Shown: piece after piece, positions 11,641-23,100 of the stretch
How the letters are laid out: the number at the start of each line of letters is the position of its first letter
How positions within the stretch are numbered: the stretch's first letter is position 1
DNA from: Perognathus longimembris pacificus
Taxonomy: Eukaryota; Chordata; Mammalia; Rodentia; Heteromyidae
Length of the DNA stretch: 64,000 nucleotides
Assembly: GCF_023159225.1 (NCBI RefSeq)
Contig: NC_063176.1
Location: forward strand, 7,390,963-7,454,962
Direction of reading: 5' to 3'
Program-made: the position numbers and the translations under genes
The notes under the pieces: generated by a model
Databases searched by the model: none
What the model was told of the DNA's origin: nothing
Seen by the model: only the letters and a program-made list of their open reading frames with translations

Positions 11641-11658
11641 CCCCCCCCCCCCCCCCCC
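11641..11658 (+). repeat. Poly-C run of 18
   Basis: An uninterrupted run of 18 C's between 'gatgcattt' and 'gtgggttttg'. Runs this long are unstable and often mis-assembled. Confidence 0.95.
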
Positions 11659-11827
11659 GTGGGTTTTGTGGTATGTGTCAATGTGAAACCTACACATTCG
11701 GTGAGATTGTTTTCCATATATTCAGTGTATGAATATCAAACCTGACACCTTTTCAATGTAAAAGCTGGCTCCACTCTATTAAATAAATCTTGCATAGATT
11801 ATGGCATCCATCGTACAGCTTGAGAGA

Positions 11828-12045
11828 TTTTTTTTTTTTTTTTTTTTTTTTTGGCCAGTTCTGGGCCTTGGACTCAGGGCCTGAGCACTGTCCCTGGCTT
11901 CTTCCCGCTCAAGGCTAGCACTCTGCCACTTGAGCCACAGCGCCGCTTCTGGCCGTTTTCTGTATATGTGGTGCTGGGGAATCGAACCTAGGGCCTCGTG
12001 TATCCGAGGCAGGCACTCTTGCCACTAGGCTATATCCCCAGCCCC
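11828..12045 (-). mobile_element. Young ID-like dimer SINE, antisense
   Basis: A T25 run (A-tail) leads into 'ttctgggccttggactcagg', 'cactgtccctggcttcttcc', 'actctgccacttgagccaca', 'gtggtgctggggaatcgaac' and 'aggctatatccccagcccc'. This is the reverse complement of the dimer at 17,918. 'gagatttttt' on the left and right (12,046) forms the target duplication. The long pure tail and intact B-box region indicate a recent copy. Confidence 0.93.
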
Positions 12046-12056
12046 GAGATTTTTTT

Positions 12057-13799
12057 TTTTAAAGAAGTGAGCTTGTGTTCTGCAACTGGGTCTTAGCCTG
12101 CATTTAATACATACACTTTCATAAGAACTCGGCAAGGTAAACCTCATCTCATTGTAACCTTTTGTAATTCTTCATCATAATCACGAGCTGTGTAACGATA
12201 AAGTATGCATACCAGCCCCCCGCCCCCCCCAAAAAAAAAACAAACCCAACCGCACAACAACTTTGCAACAAACCTACTCTCATGCTTCATTTACATTATT
12301 CCCGGAACACAAATAGTAAGATATTAAAACTGGGTACGAGAGTCAAATGAGATTCACTCACCTGACAGTTCTGTCACTTTAAATTGCTTTGTTGTTTATG
12401 CTACTTACGGTTGCAATCTCAGCGCTTACTTGTTAATTGCTTAGTCAATGCAATTGTATCACAACAAATTTATCAGAATTTTAAGAGAAAGATTGTCGTG
12501 CATATGAATATGAAATTACTCTGATGGATCGAAAGTGATTATTATCATCAAACGTGACAAGCACAAAATAAGAAATCTAATTCTAAATTGCTTGGTAGGA
12601 AAGGCATAATAAAAATTCTATTTGAAGCCGTTTGATAAAGCCATTTGGTCATCTGAACAGTTGATTATTTAATCTCACCAAATAAAAGATTTGTGTAATA
12701 ATTGAGAAATACAGCATACCTGAAACAACAGTGTTACAAACAGACAGACACGCTCACACAGAAAGACACATTGCACTGTTTCCATGTAACTTCTGAGTGT
12801 GCTTGTGTTTGTATGTCATTGTGTTTGTTGAGTGTTTATACGAGCTCTGGCTCTGGATTGATGATGGTAAATGCTACACTAGACTTGGCAATGAAGTTAT
12901 CCTTTGTTACACTTTGTTACACTTTGATTTCAGATTTTGACATTTGCGACCTTGTTTAACAGTAGGGGTCTTTGTTTATATTATCTTCTTTTATTTAGAA
13001 TTAAACCTTAACGAATTTATATCTATGCTCAGTTACTGAACATACAAAGGATCAAGGTCAGAGACTAATGATCTCCCTCATCTTTGTCTTCTTCTCCATT
13101 CTCTCTCAACCAGCTTCTTTTCTTAAATATTCATGTTATTTATAACTAAACTTAAATTATTGCTACATTTCCTAAATGTCATTTTCATTTTTTTTGTTTA
13201 AATTATTCCCTTATTTCATGTGTACATGTAGCAGACAAGTCTTTTATATTTTACCCTGGGCAACTGATGCTCCTTTTTCATCCTTTCTTGTTTTTATTTC
13301 CAGGCTTCAAATCATTTGCTCTTCCCTAGATTGGCTTCTGTCATATTCTTCACCTCCAGCTCACCCGTCAGTGCTTCCATACCAACGAAAGCTCATGATC
13401 ATTGTAGAGTATATTGTTTTAACACCCAAATTAAATTCCATCATGCTATTCTTGCTTCAATCCACCAGTGAATTCTTCTCAATTACTTGGTAAGTACTAA
13501 ACTAATTATCTTAGTATAGTCACTTAGTCTTAATATTATCCTACACCAATCCTTTCCAAAATGTTTTCTTTTTCCACGTAGCCTCAATCCCACATTATAA
13601 AAATATTCACCTACTTATAGTTCCTTGAGATAGTCATTGCATATGATGACATAATCTGAAGTGTATCTCCTCTGTTTAGCTTATATGATTGATAAACTAC
13701 AGGTTTTCCTAGAAATCCATAATATTTTGTTTTCCTCTATTGCATTATTTGCTTTATCCACTGATTTTACAACACACCTTAAATATCTATCCAGCATTT
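12057..13799. other. No recognised feature
   Basis: Contains a C-rich then A-rich low-complexity tract at about 12,214-12,241 and a duplicated 'tttgttacac' at about 12,903-12,923. No gene or repeat assigned. Confidence 0.5.
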
Positions 13800-14025
13800 A
13801 GAGTTAGAAATCAGTTATTAAGTACTTATTAAACAGCTGTTGTGTTTCTATGTGACTTAGTTTTTAGACCTATGTATAAAATGTGTAGCATTCCTGTTTT
13901 TATTCTTAAGTGTTGAAAGACATAAGGTACAGAAACTTTCCCACTATAGGAGACAGACTAGAAGTAGTGTTTGAATAAAGTGGTATTGAATTCATCTCTG
14001 GAATTCTAGGCTTTCATTATACACT
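13800..14025 (-). mobile_element. Possible MIR remnant, antisense
   Basis: 'agtacttattaaacagctg', 'cataaggtacagaaactt', 'gacagactagaagtagtg' and 'tctctggaattctaggcttt' fall in the order expected for a reversed MIR, but each block is weak. Confidence 0.33.
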
Positions 14026-14611
14026 TGTGCCACTAGAAAAAGTCTATATAGATGCACATGCCTTCTCCTTGAACACAACAGCTTTATATTTAGAAGCTAT
14101 TTCTTTTAAGCTTTTCCTTCCTGAGCATAGGATGGAGTCAGATGTGTAGAAGACATTCAATACCTATGTGTGAGATAAATGATTAGAACTTGATCATGAG
14201 TTCACTACCTATCTTTCGCATCATAAAAAAACTCATTTGACTGTCTGGAAATTAAGTTCTTTCTCTCATGCAAAATTAGAATAATAGTATTTACTAATCT
14301 ATTTCAGAGTGTGAGAAATAAGTTAAAGTAATAAAATTAAATATGTTTGAAAATATTAAGTCAACAAATGAATGGAGAAAGAAATGATTTTATGATTAAC
14401 AGCTAAGATAAAGTACAGGTCCATGATATATATGACTCTAACATTGCTGCTTAGAGACATGAAATGAATATTATATAGTGCTTAGACTTCACATGCTTAG
14501 AGTCAGGAATTATCTAATCACTTAGATGTGATTTCCAATTATGTAGTTTTAATAGAGATGGTGGATCCACCATTAACCAAAACATATTGTCAATTAACTT
14601 GATTGATTAAT

Positions 14612-14735
14612 TTATACGTTTATTCATTTTATTCAACATGTATCAACTGCTCACTATCTGTATGGCACTCTCCTAGACCCCAGAGGTCCAGTGGTGCAGA
14701 AATTAGACAAAGTCCTTGACATGTGATAAAATAAA
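14612..14735 (-). mobile_element. L2 LINE 3' end, antisense
   Basis: 'tttattcattttattcaac', 'tgctcactatctgtatggca', 'tcctagaccccagaggtcca' and 'gacaaagtccttgaca' follow the reverse complement of the L2 3' terminus. Confidence 0.6.
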
Positions 14736-14899
14736 AGGCAAAATCTATATAAACTCGCAGGGGGAAAAAAAGAAACCGGAAGAATGGAGACTGATAAGGT
14801 GGCTGAGACTATTTCACTTCTGTTGCCTTCTCTTTGAGGTGTTTGTTAGTGCTGATATTACTATACTTTAAAATAGATACCCTTGAGTAGGACCATTGA

Positions 14900-15420
14900 T
14901 CTATCAGGGTGCATCAGTATTCTGCACGTGTGCCCCTGGAACCGTTTCCTATTCCTCTGCTTGCTAGTTTGATCTCAGATGAGCCATGTTTCTTGATAGT
15001 GGCCATTCTAACTAATGTTATTTTGATTGTCACTTTCTTGATAGCCAGAGATGTTGATCATTTATCTGTGTAGCAGTTGGCCATTTTTACTTCTTTTGTA
15101 TAGACTCTTTAGCTAATTAGCTCATTTATTAATTGGGTCATTGGTTTTCTTGAGGGTTTAATTTTTAAGTTGTTTTTGTATTCTGTATATTAGGCCACTG
15201 ATGTTTTGTTGGCAAAAATCCCCCATTCTGTAAGCTATCTTTTTAGCTTGCTAGCTATGTCCTTCGCCATGCAGAACTCTTGAGTTTGATGCAGTCCCAT
15301 TTATCAAACCTTTGATTTTTCTGTGCTTCTGGATCTATATTCAGGAAGTTTCAATCCGTGTTGAGGAGCCCTAATGTTTACCTTACTTTTTTTTTGTAAT
15401 AGTTTCATGGTTGTCCCATT
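14900..15420 (-). mobile_element. L1 ORF2 segment, antisense (inverted 5' part of the element at 15,430)
   Basis: The reverse strand follows the end of L1 ORF2: plus-strand landmarks are 'gatagccagagatgttgatc', 'gtcattggttttcttgaggg', 'tgtatattaggccactgatg', 'ttgagtttgatgcagtccca' and 'ttctgtgcttctggatctat'. The frame is broken. It meets a sense L1 3' segment at about 15,425, consistent with one insertion whose 5' part was inverted. Confidence 0.75.
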
Positions 15421-15429
15421 TGTAAAGAA

Positions 15430-15935
15430 ATGAAAAGACCTGGGAAAAATTGTGTTAAGTGAGATATGTCTGGCTCAGAAAGACAAAGGGTATATGTTTT
15501 TTCTTATATGTAGGAGTTAGAGTAAGCTTATAAACTTACAAATAAATACATTGGATGGCGTGCTAGTATATACAAATGTACTAACTGAAACAAAGTAGCC
15601 TCAAGGGACATCTCAAATACTGTAATTCCTTAGAAAGACAAAATCAAAGCTCAACAAACTAAAACAACGGGAAGTGAGTACTCAAATGGGGTGGATGGGA
15701 TCAAGGGAAAAGAGGTATATGAATGAAAAGGAGAGAAGGTGGAGAATGCTGTCAAGATTCCGATATGTACACTACAAAATTAAGAAGAGTGAGAGAAGGG
15801 GTAGGGAGTGGTGAAATGAGGGAGAATGTTGAAAGGGGTGACACTGATCAAGATTTATTGTATAAACATAAACTGCTTTGTTAAATGGCAACTGCCTTGT
15901 ACAATTACATAGAGAAAATAATACATTTTTTTTAA
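15430..15935 (+). mobile_element. L1 3' end, sense (3' part of an inverted element)
   Basis: Begins 'gaaaagacctgggaaaaatt', the point just after the ORF2 end in the other copies here, continues through 'tcttatatgtaggagttaga' and a purine-rich UTR, and ends 'ccttgtacaattacatag' plus T8/A7. Joined head to head with the antisense ORF2 block on its left. Confidence 0.65.
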
Positions 15936-17614
15936 AAAAAGCAGTGTTTTGGGGGTTACTGGCATGTAATTTCTGGTTCATACTAAGGGTTAGAAGTACC
16001 CGCCTATTACTACCCCCTCCTAAATGGCCTTTAATCAATACCATAGTGTATTGGTTTAAAGTATCCCAGCTCTCTCCTACCTTGGCCATAAACATCGTGA
16101 TGGATGTAGTCTGCCCCAGTTCTTGGGTAGAAAATGTTTTAGCTGTGTACTATGTCAGCAGCCTTTTCAATGTTCCCTGGTTTGCCTCAGACTGCAGCAT
16201 GGTAGATGGTAGATGTTAAGTTGGTTTGCTACATATCCATAGATTAGGATGACAAGGCAACACTGAACCCAGATGGACTGAGAGAGTTTATTCCTTAGAG
16301 ACCTAAAGCAAGGTCAATCTTAGCGTCAAGTCCCTAGTCCCTTGGCTATACCAAGGGATAATTTAGAAAAAGAAGGCCTGATGACAGACACATGGGCAGC
16401 AGTGTGTCACCTTGTTACTGAGAATTTAACCCGAAGTCATAGCCAGGTACTTGTACATAGTTTTTGACTATACCTCAAAGGGGAGGAAACGATAAAGCCT
16501 CCTAGTTCATAGTGGCTCTACAAAGTAGAACCTGTCCTTAAGATAGACACTGAGATGAAAAGTAATCATGTGACATCTCACACGATATTTTACCTAGTCA
16601 GAATCCTAGGGGAAGTCATGATGGAGCCTTCCCATGTGGCTCTTGTGGAGGCGTAAAAGTACCACGTGAACACAATGCATCGTGATCAATGTCACTCCCT
16701 TCAGTATTTTCACCCGTCTCTCCCTTATCCACTCTTTCCCTCCTCGCTCTTCTTAGCTGTGTAGGATATCTGTTGAATCCTTGACTGCATCCTCCACCTC
16801 TTGACCTCTTCCTTAGTCTTTCTCCTTGATTTCATCCCACCCCTGTTCACCCATTCCTGGTCTTTATTTTGTTCCTTCTCATTCCTCCCTTACTAATCCT
16901 GCATCTCCGAATAACCTTCTTGACTCGACTCACACTTTACCTCAGGGATTGTTCTTAAGTTGGACAGGGACATTCAAACAAGTACAAAATACCGGAGAGA
17001 GGTGGAGGCAGACTCACCTGTGCAAAACTGTTCTGAGTTACTGTGTTCCGCGATAGTTGTCAGTCAGGGCACAGGGCTTCCAAAGACCACCGTGGCTTTG
17101 GCTGTAGAGGCGCATGTGCATTAGGGAGAATAAAGAAGAACAGTCACTTTATGTCACAAAATATTTGTTCTGTAGAAGAAAGAATTCCATTGTCTAACGG
17201 AAAGAGGAGAATGGATTTTGCATGTAAGATCGCGGTGTCGGGGTTTAAATGGGATGATTAGTAGCATTGCAAGAAAATTTGTTCCACCGATGTGTTCAGG
17301 CTTGAGTGTTGACATGAAGCAGAAGGAGTGTGGACGCAGCCTTAGGGTTGAGCTCTTCAAAGTCTAGGATACGCACAATATTTGTTTTTTCACATAGAAG
17401 TTGCATTTCCCACCAGCATTGTCAACACCTGCTGTGTACAGGTGGTTGAAGCAGGGGGAGGTGCTTGCCTATAAATATCTAGATCCAACTGGAAACATAC
17501 AAATTTACATCTCCCACGGGTCTCATTATTTGAATCTAAGTCGTTCTAACTTCAAACCCCTACTCCTTGAATTTTGCACACTGCTTCTACAAGCTACGAC
17601 CTATACTTGGAACA
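15936..17614. other. No recognised feature; CpG-richer patch near the right
   Basis: About 1.7 kb of unique-looking sequence. A pyrimidine-rich stretch lies at 16,690-16,900, and 17,040-17,350 holds about 11 CpG by my count. Open frames up to 113 codons on either strand have no recognisable domain. Confidence 0.5.
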
Positions 17615-17825
17615 ATAATTATAATAATGATGGCTAACAGTTACTACACACCCAGAACCAGACCTATTTTTCAAGTGTTTTATGTATGTCAACTCCTTTA
17701 CTTCTCATGCCAGGTGTTTTGTTATGTCTAGTCTTCATTTTAGGAGACTAGAATTAGAGAGCCTGTCCTATCTATCCAAGGTCAAATGTATAGCAAGTGG
17801 TAAAGACTATCTAAATCCATGAAAT
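17615..17825 (-). mobile_element. MIR SINE, antisense
   Basis: 'aataatgatggctaacagt', 'tttcaagtgttttatgtatg', 'tcaactcctttacttctcat', 'cattttaggagactagaatt' and 'tccaaggtcaaatgtatagc' follow the full order of a reversed MIR. Confidence 0.78.
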
Positions 17826-17917
17826 TCCATGGAGCCTTTATTCATAAAGGCTACCTATGTATTTTAATGGATTCTTTAAAATAATATGTTAAAAGTACAG
17901 TTTACAAAACTAAACTT

Positions 17918-18130
17918 GGGGCCTGCGAATACGGCCTAGTGGCAAGAGTGCTTGCCTCGTATACATGAAGCCCTGGGTTCGATTCCCCAGCACCACATAT
18001 ATAGAAAATGGCCATAAGGGGCGCTGTGGCTCAAGTGGCAGAGTGCTAGCCTTGAGCAAAAAGAAGCCAGGGACAGTGCTCAGGCCCTGAGTCCAAGGCC
18101 CAGGACTGGCAAAAATAAACAAACAAATAA
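17918..18130 (+). mobile_element. Young ID-like dimer SINE with intact Pol III boxes
   Basis: First unit 'ggggcctgcgaatacggcc' carries an A-box-like 'tagtggcaagag' (from 17,937) and an intact B box 'ggttcgattcc' (17,976-17,986). The linker 'cacatatatagaaaatgg' joins the second ID-like unit ('gctgtggctcaagtggcaga', 'gccagggacagtgctcaggc'). The tail is A-rich with AAAC units. Perfect 12-bp target duplications 'aaaactaaactt' at 17,906-17,917 and 18,131-18,142. Best-preserved copy in the window. Confidence 0.96.
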
Positions 18131-18142
18131 AAAACTAAACTT

Positions 18143-18608
18143 AACAGGTATAGGAATTCTTTCCCAAGAGTGCATCTAAAAATGCTTTAAAACTAAGAGC
18201 CATCTTTAAAATTCAAATGACAAGATCATCTGAAGCTGTTATATGTTAATGTTTACATGCAGAAGGCTTATTATTTATGAATTGATCTGTGTTACAGGGA
18301 ACCGATGGTCCTGACGAAAAACATTTTGTGATGATTAAAATCAATGAAAACTAATTTTTAAAAAGCATCATTTCTCTTGAGATCACAAAAGAATGAATGA
18401 AAATGAGAGTATTCCGGAATTCAAAGCATGTTTTCTCCATATTACTATTAATGTCACATTAAAAAAAAACACCTATGCATTCCCAGTATGAGTTTTAGTT
18501 CAAAGTTGTTGATTATATATTGCTAGTTAAAATTCATTATTTAAAAAGTTGGCTAATGCTAATTTTAGCCTGTTTTGCCAGGATTAGGATTGCTAACTTA
18601 AGTAGATG
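18143..18608. other. No recognised feature
   Basis: AT-rich sequence between a young SINE and an L1 3' end. Nothing identified. Confidence 0.5.
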
Positions 18609-18960
18609 GATTTTTTTTCTCCAAATTTTTATTATCAAACTGATGTACAGAGAGGTTACAGTTTCATACGTTAGGCATTGGATACATTACTTGGACTGTT
18701 TGTTACCTCGTCCCTCATATCCCCCCTCCCTTTCCCTTTCCCCCCATGCAGTGTTCAGTTCACTTACACCAAACAGTTTTGCAAGTATTGCTTTTCTAGT
18801 AGTTTTTCTTTTTTTTACCCTGTGTCTCTCGATTTTGGTATTCCCTTTCAATTTCCTAGTTCTAATATCAGTATACATGGTTTCCAATATACTCAGATAA
18901 GATTACAGAGATAGTGTAGGTACAACAACAGGAAGGTGATACAAGAACATCGACAATAAT
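18609..18960 (-). mobile_element. 5'-truncated L1 3' end, antisense
   Basis: Starts with a T run, then 'ttattatcaaactgatgtac', 'gaggttacagtttcatacgt', 'ggcattggatacattac', a C/T-rich tract (reverse of the G-rich 3' UTR), 'acttacaccaaacagttttg' and 'cgattttggtattccctt'. Same order as the copies at 47.8 and 53.8 kb. An open frame of 126 codons here is antisense to the element and not a gene. Confidence 0.85.
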
Positions 18961-19135
18961 AGAAGATGGACTTTTAATTAAAAAATATATATACATAAAT
19001 GTCAATAATATCCATCAGATGATGATAATGAATCTGTTTGGAGGCTGCAGGAGGAAGGCCAACTTATTACCTATATTATCTGCATCTAACTTATCATTGA
19101 ATAGAATATAATTATCATTTACTATGATATTTATT

Positions 19136-19359
19136 TTTCTTATTTTTTGCTAGTCCTGGGGCTTGAACTCAGGGCCTGGGCACAGTCCTGAGCTTCTTTT
19201 GCTCAAGGTTAGTGCTCTACCACTGAGCTACGGCACCACTTTTTGCTTTACCAGTGATTAATTGGAGGTAACAGTCTCACAGACTTTCTTGCCTGAGCTG
19301 GGATTCGAATCACCATCCTCAGAACTCAGTCAAGGCATGAGCCTTGAGCACCTGGCTTC
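19136..19359 (-). mobile_element. Composite B1-like + ID-like SINE, antisense
   Basis: 'ctagtcctggggcttgaact', 'agtgctctaccactgagcta', the linker 'gattaattggaggtaacagt', then the 7SL-derived half 'cttgcctgagctgggattcg'. Twelve-base target duplications 'atgatatttatt' at 19,124-19,135 and 19,360-19,371. Confidence 0.9.
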
Positions 19360-19371
19360 ATGATATTTATT

Positions 19372-20143
19372 GTATTAAGTGTCATATAATATATACAAAT
19401 CCATTAAGACATGTAAAACGAAATACATTAAAAGTATGTAATATTGATACCATCGAATGGTATCTTACTAAATTATAATTACATTAGATGATAAGATAGA
19501 CATAGATAATATAGATATTTAAGACAGAAAGGGGTGCTAGATATCAGTTTGGCTAAAAGCAATAGCTTGATTAACTCAGAAACATTCTCCTTGAGAATGT
19601 ATACTAGGCTGTAGCTGAGCCTCTTGGTGCCAGTATGTAAGATTTAGGGCTGAACATCAGCTCAGCCAATTTTCTTGGATCCACTTTACCACCTGTGATC
19701 CTTCGGAGCCCCTTTCCTCATAAGTAACATATCGATGGATTGGGACATATTAAGCCAACTATGTTAGTAGAACCAGTTAATTCATCATAAAAACAGACTC
19801 AAAAGAGAGAAGCAGATGGGCTGATTCCAACACTTGATCAAAGGAGAGAAACTCAGTGGGAGGACACTTAGAAAAAGATCTTGTAAACTCCGACTTCTGC
19901 CTACTGCTGATGTTTGTCAGAGTTTTCATTACTTAATAGGCATAAGTACATAATAATAAGTGCATTTGGCACTCTTTTTCTGATTCACTAATAATTGTTC
20001 TCAATTGCTGATCCTGAATACACAGCTTCATATTGATCCCACTATAAACTAGCGATAGCTTTGTATCAGCCACTTCTCAGGAGAAATAAACCAGCTAAAT
20101 TTAACAAATTTACCATATATATTTATATGGTATACATATACAT
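19372..20143. other. Mostly unassigned; possible MIR fragment
   Basis: AT-rich. At 19,655-19,760, 'tggatccactttaccacctg' and 'gcccctttcctcataagtaa' resemble a sense MIR core weakly. Otherwise nothing. Confidence 0.4.
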
Positions 20144-20144
20144 G

Positions 20145-20176
<32 letters not shown>

Positions 20177-20192
20177 ATGTATGTATGTATGT
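20145..20192 (+). repeat. Compound (AT)n(ATGT)n microsatellite
   Basis: A pure AT run at 20,145-20,167 is followed by ATGT units to 20,192. The AT-rich sequence just left (from about 20,112) forms short inverted repeats such as 'ccatatatatttatatgg'. Confidence 0.95.
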
Positions 20193-23100
20193 TAGGGATC
20201 TCTAAGCACAACTGAGTAGCATAGAACTATATTAAAACAGGACTTCAACCAATCTACCCTTCAGTACTAAGCTAATGATGAAGCTAAACTGCACCTGTGC
20301 TGATTGAATACAAGTTGCCACAGTTCATTCCCTGCCAGCATGTCAACTTTATTGCAGTCATTCCAGTTGCCAACAAGAGAGCCCTGACTTTTGCACCATT
20401 ACCTTCTGGATTAAAAGTCTGACATGGATGCATGGGATGGCAGAGTGTAGATCCATTATTTACTTCTAGCTTCATGGGAGTCAGGGAGGTGAGCCTCATA
20501 TATTTTCTCACTTCTGCAATAGGAGCATATTTCTGCTGCTATGAAGACTCATAAAGTGCAGAAGTGTCCTCCTTAAGAAGGATGTTGAGATGCTAAGTGG
20601 TCAAAGAGAATAATGATTGTCTAGTTCACGACATCTTTATGTAAAGCCATTTTGAAGAGCAGTGGCCCCTGGCCTTGTCACAAAATCAAGTTAAGTGGTC
20701 TCTAAATTTGCTCCAAGGATCCTGACTTGTAATAGTATGCTATTGTGGAGACAATGGATCTTTCAGACTCATCACCATGATCTCGAATTAAAATCCCTGC
20801 AATGATTCATAGAGAGATAAATATCAATAGCTAGCATTATAGACATAAATATCTAGACTTCAGAATAATATGTTTGGCTTCTGATTATTTTTATATTGGA
20901 TGTTTGTATGGAAATAAGGGATGACAATATTCAAACTGGGGCCTGTGATAAACAAGGATATCCAAATAGCTGAAATATCATCTACCTATCAAAATAAATT
21001 TTAATATTTTACTAAATTTTTATTTCTAATATTTAAGCATTGCGTAAGTCAGTGAGTGTTTTATAGAAACCAACCAAATGCTTATTAGATATGAGCTCTT
21101 TCTAGAGCATTCAACAGCATTTCCACAGCACCATTTCCCTACCTGGTGGATATAAAATGCTGTTGAATTATTTATGAAAGTCATGCTTCTCCAAATAGCG
21201 AATCAGAGACAATGCCAACATTTAGCTCTGCATTCAATAGAAAACTGTCAGGAAAAAGACAAAAAGGTAGTAAAAATTAATAGCTTAGTAGAATGAAAAT
21301 CAATGACATCTTTTATCAAAACATTTGGTCCATCCAACAATATGCTCTGTCCATGGGTACCAAGGCCAAAGAATCTCTACCGACATAATGTCAGACGCGA
21401 GGTGCTGACTGCGGAGGAAGCCCTATAATTCCTTTCGCTATTTGTATGGATGAACATGATAAGATTCTATTCCTCATGATAGAGCCTTCTGGCTGTTTGG
21501 TGTTGGAAATTGTGGATGGAAAGCTAATAAAATGTAAGAAATTAAGAGCACTGCTGAAGTAATTTTATCCATCCATAGTGGAGCTTTGAGAAAAAGGAAA
21601 ATAAAATAACTTTTCATTTGAAAAGGTATTAATTAAAAACATCCCATAACTTTCTTGTTTCCCTTATTATTGAATACAGGCACATATTACTTTTTGCTTG
21701 AAGATTCTCTAAATGCAAAACCTTGTAGTCAACCACAGCTGGGCCTCTAGATGATAGAAGCGACAGGGGGATTATTTTAGCTTCTACTTGTTTCCTGAGA
21801 GATTTTGAACTACAACTTCAAGGTATTAATTACAGTCAAGTGTGATGAAACCAAAGGCCAAATTGTTGTTTTGATTCTATTTCATGTGGGACTGAGGTTT
21901 CAGTGAGAATTTAATTAATTTTCTTTCTTCGGCCGATTAAGTTACTGTCAGTAGGGAGTGGGTTCCGGCAGTTTGGGGCTGTTGAATGAGTTTTCTTTAC
22001 AAAGTTACCTCTGAGAATTCCCAAGGTGAAAAGGAGATATGTGGATTGGCAGGTTTTATAAATAGAGTGTTCTTAAATATAGAAATTGTGAGTGAATTAA
22101 CACAAATCTCTCACTACTCATGGGGATTAATTCAAAAGTATCAGCTCAGCCTGTGGTGGGGGTGGTTTGGGAGCACTAGCTTCTTAAGAAAGAACATATT
22201 ACACATATTTCCCATTTTTACTACTAATTCTTTGTTACTTTAGGCAAGTTATCTAGGAGTAGAGTTTAATAATAATAAAAAAGGAGATGTGACCTTCATC
22301 TGTCCAAAATTGCTAAGGGCAATTTTTGTCCTGCTCTACTAACTAAGAAATAATTCAAGTTCTTTACTCAATTTATATTATACTTGGAGCTATAGTGTAA
22401 AGGGATGTATTTGTAATGTTCACCTTCCTTTTCCTTGATATTTATGCAATAGTGATGGTATGCTTGTGAATGTACAGATGGATTTAGTTTCTTAAAAATA
22501 CATTCCACATCTTACATATGTATCATGAGAGCTTTGTTGTTCTTTATTCTAAACCATGTCTTCCTATCTCCCCTTTGCATGATTTAGAATTCTCTAACAT
22601 GATTTATAAGCAATCTATGAAGAGAAGATCCAAACTTTTTTTAGCTTCTCACACATGAGTATGACCTTGTCTGAGTTTCATCTGAATGCTATTACAAAAT
22701 GTCTCAGTCTGGTTATTTATCAACAGCACATATTTAGTCCTGACGGTGCAAAAAGCGGGAAAAACCCAAGGTCAAGGCACCAACAAGCTTTCTTGTCCGT
22801 GGAGCGCTTCTTGTCTGCTCCCACACAGCGCCTTCTTGCTGTGGCCTCACAAAGCTAAAGGGCAAAAAGAGAGGACCAGGCTCTCTCCAGAGCACTGAAT
22901 CCATTCTCAAGGGTGGAAACTTTTGTAATCTACTCATATCCCAAAGGCTTCCCCATTCATACAGTGGCCTTGAGGATTACGCTTCAACAAGAACACTGGC
23001 AAGGTACAAATGCCTCCTTCCTACAAGGCTGAAGAATCACCTTCATGCTTTCTTTTCGTTCCCTCCCTGTGCAATCTCACCTTACTGAGTCTTAGTTAAC

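Noticed and set aside
13176..13493. 105-codon frame near a pyrimidine-rich region
   Set aside because: Hydrophobic residues come from T-rich DNA; no homology recognised and no acceptor/donor pair.
15772..16219. 107- and 113-codon frames on opposite strands
   Set aside because: Partly L1 3' UTR, partly unique sequence; no start context, domain or splice support.
17976..17986. tRNA gene suggested by an intact B box
   Set aside because: The sequence belongs to a tRNA-derived SINE; no cloverleaf, anticodon arm or terminator arrangement of a real tRNA is present.
18520..18900. 126-codon open frame, the longest in the window
   Set aside because: It mostly covers the antisense of an L1 3' UTR; the peptide simply reflects C/T-rich UTR text and has no domain.
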